Assembly (NCBI RefSeq): GCF_947241125.1
Contig: NZ_OX365700.1
Span: forward strand, 3,752,001-3,816,000
Direction: 5' to 3'
Origin: Nitrospira tepida
Lineage (GTDB): Bacteria; Nitrospirota; Nitrospiria; Nitrospirales; Nitrospiraceae
Length of the DNA: 64,000 bases
Each line of letters opens with the position of its first letter. Positions within the stretch are counted from its first letter, which is position 1. The position numbers and the translations under genes are program-made. Positions 9,182 to 18,750 of the stretch are shown one piece after another. Under the pieces are notes generated by a model. It had not been told where the DNA came from. It worked only from the letters and a program-made list of their open reading frames with translations, and searched no databases.

Positions 9182-9378
9182 GATGCTGGCTCGTGATCGG
9201 CCGGCCCCAGGCCGACGCGTAACTATACGGTTCTACGCGGGAAGCCGTCAAGCAACCGGCCCGGTGTGGGGCTCAATTTCGGCTCAAGTGGCCCAGTCGC
9301 CCCAAGGAAACAGGGAGAGGCGCTGGGCCTTTCAGGGAAGGACCCGACTGGACGGCCACGGAAATTCTGATGGAAATT

Positions 9379-9969
9379 CTATTTGATATGGCTTCCGGCT
9401 CCCATGAAGAACAGCATGGGGATCGAGAGCATGAAGTTCACCCGGGAGGCCAGCAATGCCGTCCGCCCCCAGGCGGCCATCTCCGGCGGCGGCGGCGGAC
9501 CACCGGCCGCAGCCTGGGAGACCGCGGCGATGATTTTCTTCTGATTCGGCCAAATGATCGCGTGCACGTTCGCCATCATGATGATCCCCAGCAACCCGCC
9601 GATGCCAAGCGCGTAGGCTCCCGTGCCCCCCTTGGAATAGAGCCAGAAGTAAAGGACGAGCCCGGCCAGCACTGTGACGGTCGCGCCGTGACGGAACCAG
9701 TTCAAGGCCGCAGGCATGAGCTTCGGGATCACAATGTTCTTTGTCGGTCCGTCCAGGCTTTTCAGGAACGCCGCGTTGATCAGGTTGAAAAAGTACAACA
9801 GGCCGATCCAGGTGATGCCGGCGAGGAAGTGCACCCAGCGGAACAGGATGCCCAGCCAATCCGCCTCCCCCGCTCCCACGCCTGCCATCCCCAGAAACAC
9901 GACTATCAACACGACCGAGAGGCCGAGGCCGGCCCACAGGGTCTGATAGGGATCTTCGAGAAACTTCAT
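9379..9969 (-). CDS. PuuD-type membrane protein (urate oxidase N-terminal domain)
   Basis: A 196-aa membrane protein with about five hydrophobic segments and histidine-bearing stretches such as FRWVHFLAGITWIG and MMANVHAIIWP. It matches the membrane domain of PuuD urate hydroxylases, but the C-terminal cytochrome c part of full PuuD is missing, so a role in urate oxidation is doubtful. A proline string PPPPPE precedes the last helix. The start has an AAAGGCGG-type site. About 200 bp without a gene separates it from nuoF. Confidence 0.78.
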   Translation of the reverse strand: MKFLEDPYQTLWAGLGLSVVLIVVFLGMAGVGAGEADWLGILFRWVHFLAGITWIGLLYFFNLINAAFLKSLDGPTKNIVIPKLMPAALNWFRHGATVTVLAGLVLYFWLYSKGGTGAYALGIGGLLGIIMMANVHAIIWPNQKKIIAAVSQAAAGGPPPPPEMAAWGRTALLASRVNFMLSIPMLFFMGAGSHIK

Positions 9970-10061
9970 CGCGCCACCGCCTTTCCGGTTAAGTACTTGA
10001 CCGCAGTCTGTACCCCAAGCTCATCCACAATGTCAAGCCGCGGCCTTCAGAATCGGCAGCC

Positions 10062-10994
10062 TCACGCCATCAGGCGATCCACCGCATCGCACAATTCGCG
10101 GACGGCACGGGCGGAGGTGTTCAGCGCCGCCCGCTCGTCGGCCGAGAGATCGAATTCGACGATCCGCTCGGCGCCGCCCTTGCCGAGTTGCACCGGCACG
10201 CCCACGATGTCCCGCAACCCGTATTCGCCTTCGCATTTGACCGAGCAGGGCAGGATGCGTTTGTGGTCCTTCACGATGGCTTCCACCATCTCGACGGCCG
10301 AGGCCGACGGGGCATAGTACGCGCTGCCCGTCTTCAGCAAGTTGACGATCTCCGCTCCCCCGTCCTGCGTGCGTTTGACCAGGGCCTCGAGCCGGTCCTT
10401 GGGCAGCCATTCGGTGATCGAACGTCCGGCCACGGTGGTATGGCGCAGGAGCGGCACCATCGTATCGCCATGCCCTCCCAGCACGATCGCGTGGATCTCG
10501 GCGGGAGAGACGCCCAACTCCAGCGAAATGAACCGCCGGAATCGCGCCGAGTCCAGAATGCCGGCCATGCCCAGCACGCGGTGTCGAGGAAACCGGCTCA
10601 CCTTCAAGGCCACGTGGACCATCGCATCCAGCGGATTGGTCACCATCACCAGATAGGCCTGCGGCGACCGGGCGACGATGTGCTCCACCACGCCTTTGAC
10701 GATCCGGGCGTTGGTGGAGAGCAGTTCATCCCGGCTCATGCCGGGTTTCCTGGCAATACCGGAGGTGATGACGGCGACCGCCGATCCGCCGGTCTCCTCA
10801 TAATTGTTGGCGCCGGTCACGAGCGCGTCATGGCCATAGACCGCGCCTGCCTGCATCAAATCCAGCGCTTTGCCCTGCGGCATACCCTCGACCACGTCCA
10901 CCAGCACCACGTCATAGCAATTCCGTTCGGCCAACCGCTGGGCGACCGTCCCTCCGACATTGCCCGCTCCCACCACCGTGATTTTCGGTCGCAT
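10062..10994 (-). CDS. mdh: Malate dehydrogenase
   Basis: A 310-aa LDH-type malate dehydrogenase of the citric acid cycle. NAD-binding GAGNVGG is near residue 9, a substrate arginine lies in [19 protein letters not shown] is near 118, and the catalytic histidine lies in [10 protein letters not shown] near 175. The arginine (not glutamine) in the mobile loop fits malate rather than lactate. ATG 10994 is chosen because GGAGAGG sits 5 bases upstream; the open frame continues eight codons further. Repeat-like sequence separates it from the gene upstream. Confidence 0.95.
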   Translation of the reverse strand: MRPKITVVGAGNVGGTVAQRLAERNCYDVVLVDVVEGMPQGKALDLMQAGAVYGHDALVTGANNYEETGGSAVAVITSGIARKPGMSRDELLSTNARIVKGVVEHIVARSPQAYLVMVTNPLDAMVHVALKVSRFPRHRVLGMAGILDSARFRRFISLELGVSPAEIHAIVLGGHGDTMVPLLRHTTVAGRSITEWLPKDRLEALVKRTQDGGAEIVNLLKTGSAYYAPSASAVEMVEAIVKDHKRILPCSVKCEGEYGLRDIVGVPVQLGKGGAERIVEFDLSADERAALNTSARAVRELCDAVDRLMA

Positions 10995-11002
10995 ATGAAC
11001 CT

Positions 11003-11076
11003 CTCCGTCAATCGTCATTCGTCATAGGTGAATCGTGGTTCAGCCGGCTGACGATTGACGAGTGACCATTGACGCG
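11003..11076. repeat. REP-like intergenic repeat with CGTCAATCGTC-type units
   Basis: The stretch is built from short units related to CGTCAATCGTC and TGAATCGTG in both orientations, so that 11004-11022 can pair with the ACGATTGACG units at 11050-11075. A similar arrangement at 43077-43160 also ends in TTGACGCGT. Such units fit a REP-like extragenic palindromic repeat. It lies between two minus-strand genes. Confidence 0.55.
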
Positions 11077-11082
11077 TTCCTT

Positions 11083-11493
11083 TTAGTGCTGCTCGTGCTC
11101 CGTCCAGCCCGCCACCTTGAAATTGATCGTGCACACGAAGTTCTCGCCGTCGTAGAAATTCACCTTGATTTTTTTCTTCCCGTACCGCTGCGCCAAAAAC
11201 GCCTCCGGCGCGTCGATCAAGCCTTGATACGTGCCCGGCTCGAAAGCACCGAGTTCGACAAACGTGACGATCATTCCGCTCTTCACTTCCTGAAGAATCT
11301 TGGCCCAACAGCGAGGATAAACTTCCCAGAATTTGGCGTCGATTTCCTCGCGGGTCGGCTCGCGCCGTTCTTCCCCGGGCTTCACATCGCGGTTGGCAAA
11401 CTTGGCCAGGCGCCGGACGTAGGGATACTGCTGGCCGGTAAACAGCTTATAGACCCACTGGGGCACATCTCGCTTGGTCGCGTCAGCGGTCAT
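11083..11493 (-). CDS. Conserved-looking hypothetical protein
   Basis: A 136-aa soluble protein with no motif I recognise. It has no signal peptide or membrane segment, is rich in K, E, Y and W, and has a C-terminal half of alternating beta-like segments (KIKVNFYDGENFVCTINF). Codon use and base composition match the neighbours, so it is very likely a real gene. It lies between norD upstream and mdh downstream on the same strand; a link to NorD is possible only by position. Confidence 0.7.
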   Translation of the reverse strand: MTADATKRDVPQWVYKLFTGQQYPYVRRLAKFANRDVKPGEERREPTREEIDAKFWEVYPRCWAKILQEVKSGMIVTFVELGAFEPGTYQGLIDAPEAFLAQRYGKKKIKVNFYDGENFVCTINFKVAGWTEHEQH

Positions 11494-11547
11494 CTAGTCA
11501 CTGGTCCTTCTTCGCCATCGGCGCAGAGTTCATTTTTCGAACGCCCC

Positions 11548-14500
11548 TTATGCCGTCAAACGGTGATACACCCGCGGCAACCGTTCCGGCAAGCCCTTAA
11601 CTTCGTCAATGACGACATAGCGCACGTCTCCATACATGCGGCGCAGATAACCCTCCGCCTCCCGGTCCACCGTGATGCAGAAGGGCACGATCCCCTTGGC
11701 GGTCGCTTCGCGGAGCGCCATCTTCGTATCCTCAATCGCATAGTCCTCGGCATAGTGGTCGTCCAGCGGCCGCCCATCGCTGATCAGCACGAGCAATTGC
11801 ACCCGCGCGTCGGTGGCCGTGAGCTTGGCCGCCGCATGCCGGATCGCCGCCCCGTCACGGTTCTGGTGCATCGGCTGCACCGCCCCGATGCGGCCGGCGA
11901 CCCGGGACCGGCTCTCTTCTTCAAAGTCCTTGAGCACCACAAACTCCACATCCTGCCTGCCCCGTCCGGAGAATCCATAGAGCGCGTATTGATCGCCGAT
12001 GGCCTCCAGCGCCTCGCAGAGCAAGACCAGCCCGGCCTTCTCGACATCAATGACCCTGCGACCGTCCGCCGCGATCTGCCGGCCGGTCGAACCGCTGAGA
12101 TCCACCAGAAAGGCCACGGCCACGCTGCGGTCCCGCCGATCGCGTCGGATGTACAGGCGATCCGACGGGTCCGTGCCAGCCGCGAGATCGGCGCGCAAGG
12201 CGACGGCGGCGTCCAAATCTACATCATCCCCATGGCTCTGCCCCCGAACCTGCCGGAGCGCCGGCGGACGGATGCCCTCGAAATACCGCCGCAGCACGCG
12301 AATGGCCGCCCCATGTTCGTTCAAGACCGCTTCGACAAAATCCGCGTCTTCCGAGGTCTGCCGTTGCTCCCGCACGAGACACCATCGCGCACGATAATCC
12401 CGGATCATGCCGTCCCATTCATCGTACTGATAGGTCCCGGCCTCGTCCGGCCCCGGCTCCCAGCGGGGCCGCCGTTGATCTTCAAGGGCGACCAGTTCAT
12501 CGGCCGAGCGATCGGGCGCCGCCTGTCGGCCCGACAGGTCCTGTTCGGCCCGTGCCACCTCACGAAGCCGGCCGTCGGCTGAGCGCCGGCTTGCTGTTCC
12601 GGCCTCACGTCCTCCCGCCTCATCCTCCTGCGGCACAAGCTGGGCGCCTTTGCTCGACTCATTTGCTTGCTGCCCCCCAGCCCCGATGAATTCCGGCTGC
12701 ATCCCGCCGCGATAGTGCCAATTGTCGATCGGTTGGTAGGTCTCGGTGAGGACTTCAGAGGCTTGGGGCCCTCCGGCCATCTGCTCCGTAGAATTCTCCT
12801 GCGAACGATTCTCCGGGGCTTCGCTCGACGGCAAGGCAGCCGCGCTCAGGCGCTCGTCCATCCTCACATAGACCTGGTCGATGATTCGGAGGACATCGGC
12901 GGCCGTCACCTGCTCCGCCAACACCGAGCGGCCGAGCGACCAACATTCGGTCACAGCCTCCTGAATCGCGTCAGGGATCATGACGTCCGACAACCCGCTT
13001 GATGTGAGCAACAGCGCATCGAGCACCAGCTCACGCACCGACATGCCGTGCGTCAGCGAGCGCAGGGACAGCGCCGCCTTGGCCGCCGCATCAAGCTCAG
13101 CCCGCAGGCCTGGATACTCGGCGCGCAGTCTCGCTTCAACCCTGGCATCCTCAAGAATGGTCCAGAGGTCCCGGATGACGCCAGGTTGAGGATAGAGGGC
13201 GAAGAAATCGGCCAGCGTATGCGGGGTTGACTTCGCGATCCGCGACGACCGGCCGTACCGGGCCGCGACGGTCTCAACCAACTCGCCCAGTTCCGCCAGA
13301 TCCAGGTCGTAGGTGCCAAATTCGAGATGGCCGGCTTCATGCGCGACCATCACCACGTACGCTCGCCGGTTGGCCTCCCGATCCGCCTCGCGGCGCATCA
13401 CCGGCGGCACGAAGATGGTTCGGCCGTCCGGACTGACGGTGGCGCGGGCGCGGGTCTTCGCCTTCTGTCCGCTCGTATGTGGTTCCGCTGCCTCATCCGG
13501 CAACGGCTCGACCCTCACGGCCTTGCCACAGAGCGCCTGTGCGAACAGGGTCAGCGACCGCGCCACCTGGCGCAGCGGCACACCGTTCTGGGCTTCCTCC
13601 AATGCAACCAAGGCCTTGCTGGTCTCCAACGAGAAATAGGCCCTCGCCCCTTCCACGCTGTAGGCCAACACCTCCATGCCGCTCTTGAACCAGTCCTCAA
13701 ACACCTTCCAGGCACGGTCGTCCGCTCCAATCAACCCAGCCAGGCTTGCGCAACGGCGCAAATAAGCCTGTGCGACGATCGCATCCCGTTCCGCAACCAA
13801 CAGGCCGTACTGCAACATGCGGGGCTGCCAGTCGATCGGAATCTGTTGCAGTAATGCCGGGGCTTCGGCCAAGACCTCCACCGCCAATTGCGGGTCCTGC
13901 TCGGCCAGCGCGCCGGCCATCCGGACGGTGAGCCGTCGCGCGGTCGCAGCCGAAATCTCTTCCAAGAGCGCCGGGGTTGTGCGGAAGAACTCCAAGGTCG
14001 CCATGTAATCGGGCTTGCCGAACTGATTGATCGTCACCAGCTTGAGCCCCAGGCCGGTCCAGCTTCGCAGGTCTTCCACCTCCATGATCTTGGCGATCTT
14101 CGGACTCTCTCGGAAAAACTCGCCGCCGAGCACATAGTTCACGTCGCTCAGCTCAAGCCCGTGATCGACCCATTTCACCATCTGTTCGTGAGGCATCAGC
14201 CCCACCAATTCCGGCGCCACCCGCAGGAACTCGAGCGTCATCCCGGGATCTCGTTCGGCCAGCTCCAGGCCCATCGTCAGCACACGCACGCGATCGTCTC
14301 GGGACGAGATCAACCCCAAGAGCAAGGGACTCTCCTTGGCATACTTGAGCGCCGAGGCGCCGGAGGACTCGGCCATCCCGACCGCCAGATCGAGCCAGGA
14401 GCTCAGATCATCCAGCCCCGCGCGGCGGTGCAGCTCGGGCAGGGCCTCGATCACCGCACGGGCCGCCTTAGGAGACAGGTCCTCCAGTTCCTGGACCAAG

Positions 14501-14628
14501 GCCGTGACGGCCGGCACCAGCCCCAACCGCTCGATTTCAGCCATGAGCAGGGCGACATGCGCAGCATCCAGAGAGGCTGCCAGGTGTCGCGTCAGCCGAT
14601 CGCGCAATGAGTCCTCTGAAAAAGCCAT
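11548..14628 (-). CDS. norD: NorD/CbbO-like VWA-domain protein with a long N-terminal repeat region
   Basis: A 1026-aa protein of the NorD/CbbO class, which works with a MoxR AAA+ ATPase (NorQ/CbbQ) to activate or remodel metalloenzymes such as nitric oxide reductase or Rubisco. The C-terminal VWA domain (about 830-1020) has the metal site DLSGST and later SDGRPLDD. A middle domain carries HEAGH (about residue 450). Residues 40-330 hold about six imperfect helical repeats of 40-55 residues, each with a pattern like LEFLRVAPELVGLM. Typical NorD is about 600 aa, so the N-terminal part is extra. The ATG at 14628 (MAFSEDSL) diverges from the FTR gene. The matching ATPase is at 19197-20015. Confidence 0.85.
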   Translation of the reverse strand: MAFSEDSLRDRLTRHLAASLDAAHVALLMAEIERLGLVPAVTALVQELEDLSPKAARAVIEALPELHRRAGLDDLSSWLDLAVGMAESSGASALKYAKESPLLLGLISSRDDRVRVLTMGLELAERDPGMTLEFLRVAPELVGLMPHEQMVKWVDHGLELSDVNYVLGGEFFRESPKIAKIMEVEDLRSWTGLGLKLVTINQFGKPDYMATLEFFRTTPALLEEISAATARRLTVRMAGALAEQDPQLAVEVLAEAPALLQQIPIDWQPRMLQYGLLVAERDAIVAQAYLRRCASLAGLIGADDRAWKVFEDWFKSGMEVLAYSVEGARAYFSLETSKALVALEEAQNGVPLRQVARSLTLFAQALCGKAVRVEPLPDEAAEPHTSGQKAKTRARATVSPDGRTIFVPPVMRREADREANRRAYVVMVAHEAGHLEFGTYDLDLAELGELVETVAARYGRSSRIAKSTPHTLADFFALYPQPGVIRDLWTILEDARVEARLRAEYPGLRAELDAAAKAALSLRSLTHGMSVRELVLDALLLTSSGLSDVMIPDAIQEAVTECWSLGRSVLAEQVTAADVLRIIDQVYVRMDERLSAAALPSSEAPENRSQENSTEQMAGGPQASEVLTETYQPIDNWHYRGGMQPEFIGAGGQQANESSKGAQLVPQEDEAGGREAGTASRRSADGRLREVARAEQDLSGRQAAPDRSADELVALEDQRRPRWEPGPDEAGTYQYDEWDGMIRDYRARWCLVREQRQTSEDADFVEAVLNEHGAAIRVLRRYFEGIRPPALRQVRGQSHGDDVDLDAAVALRADLAAGTDPSDRLYIRRDRRDRSVAVAFLVDLSGSTGRQIAADGRRVIDVEKAGLVLLCEALEAIGDQYALYGFSGRGRQDVEFVVLKDFEEESRSRVAGRIGAVQPMHQNRDGAAIRHAAAKLTATDARVQLLVLISDGRPLDDHYAEDYAIEDTKMALREATAKGIVPFCITVDREAEGYLRRMYGDVRYVVIDEVKGLPERLPRVYHRLTA

Positions 14629-14766
14629 CTGGCGTGGTTCTCCATGTTCCTGTGGGCCTGCGCCGGGAGGGAAAGGAAGCGATTGTAAAGGAGGGCATTT
14701 CGCTTGTAAACTGCGAGGCTCGCGTCGCACGAGCACACAGGCTGCACAACGAAGAGGCCACCGACC

Positions 14767-15195
14767 ATGGCGGAACCAACCCAAGCCAGTCTCGACAAGA
14801 TGTGGAAGTTCGCAAAGGGTTTCGCGGAGAAGAGCGGGACGACCTTTCATCCGACCCCGGCCGTCACGGAGGCCGTGATCAAGGGCCTGGCGGCCCATGT
14901 GGATGAGCTCGGCAAGCCGCTCTGTCCTTGCAACTTCTACCAGGACAAGCAGGCCGAGGCGAAGCTCCGGCGCTGGATCTGCGCCTGCGACGAAATGCAG
15001 ATCTACAAATACTGCCACTGCCTCCTGTTCGTAAACGAGGAGGGCATGCCGATCACGGAGTACCTGCCGGAAGATCACGAAGGGCGTCAGGTCTACGGCC
15101 TCATCCCCGACCCCACTCCCGCCAAAGGCCGCGCGCTGAAGCACAAGGCCGCGCACCAGCCAACCTCGTCTTCACTAGAGCACGGAAGGAAATAA
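14767..15195 (+). CDS. Ferredoxin-thioredoxin reductase, catalytic chain type
   Basis: A 142-aa protein with the complete cysteine set of the FTR catalytic chain: PLCPCNFY (about residue 52), WICACDEM (about 75) and YKYCHCLLF (about 87). In this family these hold a [4Fe-4S] cluster next to a redox-active disulfide that is reduced by ferredoxin and passed to thioredoxin. No variable (alpha) chain is encoded nearby, as is common outside photosynthetic organisms. It sits divergent from norD and ends 14 bp before the stop of the convergent SEC-C pseudogene. Confidence 0.92.
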   Translation: MAEPTQASLDKMWKFAKGFAEKSGTTFHPTPAVTEAVIKGLAAHVDELGKPLCPCNFYQDKQAEAKLRRWICACDEMQIYKYCHCLLFVNEEGMPITEYLPEDHEGRQVYGLIPDPTPAKGRALKHKAAHQPTSSSLEHGRK

Positions 15196-15209
15196 GCAAA
15201 GCGCTTTCT

Positions 15210-17745
15210 TCATTCAGCGCGTCGGGCAGCCTCAATCCTTCCGCGACAGCACTTTTTGAACTTGATGCTGCTCCCACAGAAACAAGGTTCATTGGCACCG
15301 GGAAGTTTGGATCCAGACATCGGGAAAGAGAACACATCCTCCCTAATCAGAGCCTCCATATTAGGGTCCTGGTGCCATTCTCCACTAAACCATACGGCGC
15401 CATGGAAGAGCCGCACACTATCTGGAAGGTGAATACCAAAACCTATGCTCTTCTTTGCGCGTCGCCGATATTTCTCCAAAAGAGCTCTATGAACAGTAGC
15501 CTGCCGTAACTTATCCAAAGGCAAATCGCGTGATGCAATAAGGGAGATCACCAGGTCGTCTAGAGCAATGGTATTTCGACAGAGTTTCCCGGATGAGGGT
15601 ACCTGCTTTCTGATTTCATCAAACATTCTTGCTAGCGTTCTGAGAGCAGGATAAGACAAATCCAACAAGGAAAAGGCAATCCATCGAGCATCTTGATTTG
15701 CAAAGCGCCCCTGCAACTCTCTGAAGATCCTCTTCACCTGGATAGGAATCTCAAACTCGATCGTTGGGCATTCCGTCCTATCCCCTCGACGGAATTGCAT
15801 CACACGATCGAATTTGTCCTCAAAGCCAAGAAAGGTTGCCATGTTGTGCATGCCTTTCTTCGGCCTCACATCGAGATCATCGAGACGAAGTCGATTCTGC
15901 AGATATGCGCCAAAAAGGGACAACTCATCACCGAGCACCTCCACGGGTCCTTTCTCCAGTGCCGTCCTACGCTCAACATAGTGAAGAAAAGCGTCAGGAC
16001 CAGGACAAAATTCCGTTATGGTATCCAAGTCCGCAATGGAAGTTGAGTATGGGTATTCGTGATCCTGAAACAGCCCGAGCGGTGCCAATGCGGATAACCT
16101 GGTGGCCGCGATGGATAAGTGATGAAGGCTGACCGTCATCAAGTATGTTTTTTTGACCTCGTCCTTTCTTATGACTAGTTGCCTTCCAGTTTTTGTCTCA
16201 GTCAACGTGGCCTCTTGAACACTGCTGATATGCCTGGCTGCTCGCCTTGCCTGCTCAAATGCATCCTCAAGGTTCCGTTCTAAATCGGTGCGCAGCCGCC
16301 CAAGGTCACCCATCTGAGATTCGAACCGGAAATTACGTGCCTTCGCCTCACAGAGAATCAGAAACGGTGCCCAATATACGGCCAGGTCCAGTTCAGCCGT
16401 TCCTCCAGCTTTATCTGGATCCGGATACGCGAGTCCCCGAAAGACATGTTCCTTGGCGAATAGGCGATTGAAGTGGGCTTCGGCCTCCTCCTCAAGCCAT
16501 TTGGCTTTCCATTTTGAGTAGACGTCGCAAAAATCGCATTCTGACTGTGCGACATTGTCAAACGCGTTCCACAACTGGTCGAGGGCATTTGATAGGTCAC
16601 ACAGCAAGAGGCGGTTTCCGCCTAAGACAAAGAGGGGGCGCTTCATCATCTCCACCGGAGATTGCATTTTTACAATGTCGACGTTGGTGCAGCCGATAAG
16701 CCTGATCAACGATTGCCACTCCTGCATCGTGGGTGATGGGTCGATCGGAATATCACTCTGGGACACCGGGATGAATGAGCAGTCTGTATTGAGAAGCGCC
16801 CGTGTGCACTCGGCCCATGCGGCATGCTTGGCAGTAGGGTACTTCCGGACGAATTCGATCTCGGCTAAGTTCAAGCCTTTCCGACGCCTCTTATGAATCT
16901 CCTTCCACCGCTCTCTTCCTCTGAGGGAAGCTTCGCCAATTCCTTGGTACCACTCGCTGGCGCGGGCTTCCTGTGTTTGTATGATTTTAGTTAGCAACTG
17001 GCTGGCACGTTTGGGGCCTATGCCGACGCGAGCGAGAAAAACTCCTTCGAAGCGCCCTTGAATTTCCGCAAGCTCTCTCTGAGTCTGCTCAGGGTAGGCG
17101 GACCCCCTGACGACGGACGTGTGCATCTGAAACATGCGTGAGACAAACTGAGCATTATCGTGTGGGACATCCCCCCACGACTTGAACATCTCCGCACTCC
17201 TATTGGAATTGAATAGTCTGTCTAGGGCGGATAGGCCCCGCTCAAGGTGCTGGGCCGAGATTGCGGTGTTTGTTGATGTCCCAAACAACGGGATTAGCCC
17301 GCATTATTCATGACAGTTCGTCGCGAAATTGCGGAGTCGCCAGGCGAGACGGGCGCACGGAGCCGCGAGGAAGGGAGGCAGACTTGAAACAGTCTGTTGA
17401 CCGACCGAGCGGCGAGTCCGCCCGGCAACATGCCGCCGAAGCCGCATGTTGGCTTGTCGCAGCGGCGAATCCACAATTGCAGCAGAAGTGCCCATGAATA
17501 ATGCGGGTTAGGTGATAGGCTAACAGCTCAATCTGTGCGGGCACGGTGTCGTGAGATGAGTCCCTGTAACTATCAATGGGAACCGTGCTCAGATGAATAC
17601 ATATTTGAACGAACAGCCGCTCCGCATCTACCTCACGCCCCAATTCGTGAAGTTCACGTCTTGCTCTTTCTGCTTCATGGAGAGCTTCTGCCGAGATCTG
17701 TTCAACCGTCTCTTTGTTGAGTTGACGAATTGTTTGTGATGACAT
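15210..17745 (-). pseudogene. SEC-C protein with nuclease-like core, split by a 214-bp mobile element
   Basis: The 5' part runs from ATG 17745 to about 17512 and the 3' part from 17293 to 15210. Removing the element with one CTAA copy joins the parts in frame through LLAYHLIPLFGTS into a 773-aa protein. The C-terminus is a SEC-C metal-binding motif, EPCFCGSSIKFKKCC. Near residue 350 of the restored protein a stretch ELDLAVYW...LCEAKA resembles the D...ExK core of PD-(D/E)XK nucleases. Base composition is visibly more AT-rich than that of the neighbours, suggesting horizontal gain; a defence role is a guess. The 3' part could still be translated from internal starts. Confidence 0.82.
17294..17511 (-). 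mobile_element. Transposase-less IS110-related element, copy 1
   Basis: Both ends carry CTAA (TTAG on the plus strand at 17294 and 17508) followed by perfect inverted ends CCCGCATTATTCATG. Read on the minus strand, it is collinear with the first 135 bp and last 75 bp of the IS110-family element at 57316, with the transposase missing. Two hairpins are kept: CAGACT/AGTCTG around GTTTCA (17379-17396) and CAACATGC/GCATGTTG (17426-17451). It would need an IS110 recombinase supplied in trans. It interrupts the SEC-C gene. Confidence 0.9.
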
Positions 17746-17983
17746 TTTTTCAGGCAAGTTGGTCTGAGGGCAGGTGTCTTGATTAGCCTAACAGCTCATG
17801 GCGAGCATCAGCTGTTGCTCCTTCCACTTGCCTACCCTCTACCATATCGGTGAGGTGGAAGGGCTGGCCCACGTGCGCGCCTCCAACGAGCACCGCCCGC
17901 TTTGATGAAACTACAACTGATTTTGTGTGCGCGTTGGGCGAGCACAGCGGCTAGTCCTTCTACCTCACCGTTCGGCATTATTC

Positions 17984-18442
17984 TCACTGCCATCCGCTCA
18001 CCTCATACCCCTTCTCCACGAGACAGCGATTCACGACGTTCACATAGGCCTGGTTGGGCGCGGACGAGCCGAACATCCAACTGAACAACCCGCTGAAGAG
18101 GCCCCAGACGAACCCCGACACGGCGCCCACCGCCGCGCCGATGCCCGGGTCGCCCGCAATCGCACCGCCCACGGCTCCCCCTGCCGCACCAGCCCCGGCT
18201 CCAATCACCGCGCTGCCGGCCGCACGGCCGGCCGCGCCGCTTCCCTCCTCGGCTCCGGCCTGCTCGGCGACTTCCCGACAATCCTCGATGTCCCTTTCCG
18301 CCGCCTCTTCCCCCACCGACTTTAAATGGCCGTTCGGATAGAGAATCGGTTTCGGGCCGGAACAACCGGGCAGGCCGCTGAGCAACAACCAGACGCAAAG
18401 CAGGCTCACGCCCCTCGACTGCGAATGCGCCGCGTTCGTCAT
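17984..18442 (-). CDS. Glycine-zipper lipoprotein
   Basis: A 152-aa protein with a lipoprotein signal peptide (LLCVWLLLSGLPGC, cysteine near residue 26). From about 75 to 125 it has a glycine/alanine-rich zipper with repeats such as GAGAGAAGGAVGG, ending in a hydrophobic FVWGLFSGLFSWMFG. Glycine-zipper proteins usually sit in or insert into membranes. ATG 18442 overlaps the stop of the DUF167 gene by 4 bp (ATGA), so translation is coupled. Its function is unknown. Confidence 0.78.
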   Translation of the reverse strand: MTNAAHSQSRGVSLLCVWLLLSGLPGCSGPKPILYPNGHLKSVGEEAAERDIEDCREVAEQAGAEEGSGAAGRAAGSAVIGAGAGAAGGAVGGAIAGDPGIGAAVGAVSGFVWGLFSGLFSWMFGSSAPNQAYVNVVNRCLVEKGYEVSGWQ

Positions 18443-18732
18443 AACCGCAATTTTTCGGCCACGGATTGAGCCGACAGGCCCTTGAGCAGAATCTGTTTTC
18501 GCCTCGCGGATGCCCCTGAACGAATCACGATCGCCCCAGCCGGCACACCGCAACGCTCGGCCAGAAACCGAATCAGCGCCTCGTTGGCCGCGCCCTCCAC
18601 CGGCGGCGCCGCCACCCTTATCTTCAGCGCGTCACCATATGGCCCGACACATTCGGTGCGCGGCGCGTTCGGCTGCACGTGGACCGTCAGCACCGCCCCT
18701 TGAGCGGTGTCGTGGATGAACCCGGTGCTCAT
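18439..18732 (-). CDS. DUF167 (YggU-family) protein
   Basis: A 97-aa protein matching the small YggU/DUF167 fold: VHVQPNAPRTECVG near the start, then LKIRVAAPPVEGAANEALI and the C-terminal GASARRKQILLKGL. The family is widespread but has no firm biochemical role. It is the third gene of a minus-strand run: NorQ-like ATPase, lipoprotein, DUF167, glycine-zipper lipoprotein. It overlaps the next gene by ATGA. Confidence 0.9.
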   Translation of the reverse strand: MSTGFIHDTAQGAVLTVHVQPNAPRTECVGPYGDALKIRVAAPPVEGAANEALIRFLAERCGVPAGAIVIRSGASARRKQILLKGLSAQSVAEKLRL

Positions 18733-18750
18733 GAGAACCGGCGAAGGGAA

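Noticed and set aside
17786-17934. An integron attC-like arrangement, GCCTAAC ... GTTGGGC
   Set aside because: The core-site consensus fits, but the inner arms are not complementary to each other and no integrase or cassette array is present.
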